DNA of 64,000 bases. It comes from Alkalispirochaeta americana (GTDB lineage Bacteria > Spirochaetota > Spirochaetia > DSM-27196 > Alkalispirochaetaceae). Below the pieces are notes generated by a model. That model was not told where the DNA came from, searched no databases, and worked only from the letters and a program-made list of their open reading frames with translations. Positions 63,845 to 64,000 of this stretch are shown here, in pieces. The position numbers and the translations under genes were made by a program. Where the stretch lies: positions 79,467 through 143,466 of the forward strand of contig NZ_FTMS01000011.1 of NCBI RefSeq assembly GCF_900156105.1. Reading direction: 5' to 3'. Position 1 is the first letter of the stretch; each line of letters begins with the position of its first letter.

Positions 63845-64000
63845 CTATCGAGACCGATCACCCGGCGCCCCTTCGCTTGCGGCGACATTTTCGCCCGATG
63901 CCAGCTTGAGTTCGCCCGTGGCCCGGAGGATCTCCTCGATCTGGGAATGGTTTACATCGCTCACGCTGGAGATATCGCCGATGGCGGCGCTGATCTGCTC
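63845..64000 (-). CDS. C-terminus of a probable methyl-accepting chemotaxis protein (partial)
   Basis: The last 51 codons of a minus-strand gene that continues past the window edge. It reads EQISAAIGDISSVSDVNHSQ then IEEILRATGELKL, a coiled-coil pattern like the tail of chemoreceptor signalling domains, ending in an acidic, Ala-rich tail. No methylation or hairpin-tip sequence is in view, so the identification is tentative. Confidence 0.5.
   Translation of the reverse strand, partial: EQISAAIGDISSVSDVNHSQIEEILRATGELKLASGENVAASEGAPGDRSR

Overview
The window reads as chromosomal DNA of a free-living, GC-rich spirochaete of the Spirochaeta/Alkalispirochaeta type. This is inferred from gene content: HPr and HPr kinase without PTS permeases, a sigma-54 locus, YesM/YesN two-component genes beside Mgl sugar transport, CheR/CheB, loosely conserved signal peptides, and a carotenoid operon suited to a monocyclic 1'-hydroxylated pigment. 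No rRNA, 16S or other direct taxonomic marker is present. I see no insertion sequence, prophage, CRISPR array or integrase. Coding density is very high: no gene-free stretch exceeds about 230 bp.

Layout. (1) 0-13.5 kb: uvrC (+) converges on a long minus-strand run, pyrG-lptC-lptA-lptB-rpoN-hpf-hprK-ptsH-ntrY-ntrX-lexA-holA. This is a spirochaetal version of the proteobacterial lpt-rpoN-hpf-PTS locus. (2) 13.6-16.4 kb: cheR, cheB and lipB (+). (3) 16.3-17.6 kb: an RseC-like membrane protein and a YmdB-family phosphoesterase that has lost most metal ligands (-). (4) 17.7-23.9 kb: a GntR/LacI hybrid regulator converges on a pentose operon of a binding protein, two permeases and xylulokinase. (5) 23.9-31.3 kb: a membrane diguanylate cyclase, a five-gene carotenoid operon (TPR protein, crtB, lycopene cyclase, crtI, cruF) and ilvD. 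(6) 31.4-43.7 kb: Hsp20, a DUF2797 protein, a HAD phosphatase, tRNA-Leu(CAG) with a strong terminator, a giant nucleotide-translocase-like/HEAT/cNMP fusion, a three-subunit molybdenum hydroxylase, an aldonolactone-oxidase-like flavoprotein and a FemAB-like transferase. (7) 43.7-52 kb: a YesN/YesM two-component system with its own MglB-like lipoprotein, then mglB-mglA-mglC. (8) 52-63.1 kb: a phosphate-starvation block with PHP-glycosyltransferase, pstS-pstC-pstA-pstB, a Fic-like protein, a Na/Pi cotransporter with PhoU domain, phoB and phoR. (9) 63.1-64 kb: a DUF134-NifX-like regulator with a 24-bp palindromic operator, then the C-terminus of a probable chemoreceptor.

How the parts work together. 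The clearest system is the phosphate block. Three sites with PHO-box geometry (7-nt units starting CT, repeated every 11 bp) precede the PHP-glycosyltransferase, pstS and phoB. This ties a probable sugar transferase to phosphate starvation. The block also holds a Fic-fold protein lacking the catalytic histidine, in an operon with no free-standing phoU. Three genes in the block look damaged: the glycosyltransferase stops in mid-domain, and pstC and the Na/Pi cotransporter each need a one-base frame correction at a T run.

The Mgl block looks like a complete sensing and uptake unit: periplasmic MglB-like lipoprotein, sensor kinase, AraC-type response regulator and high-affinity transporter. The carotenoid operon has the steps expected for a torulene-like, 1'-hydroxylated monocyclic carotenoid.
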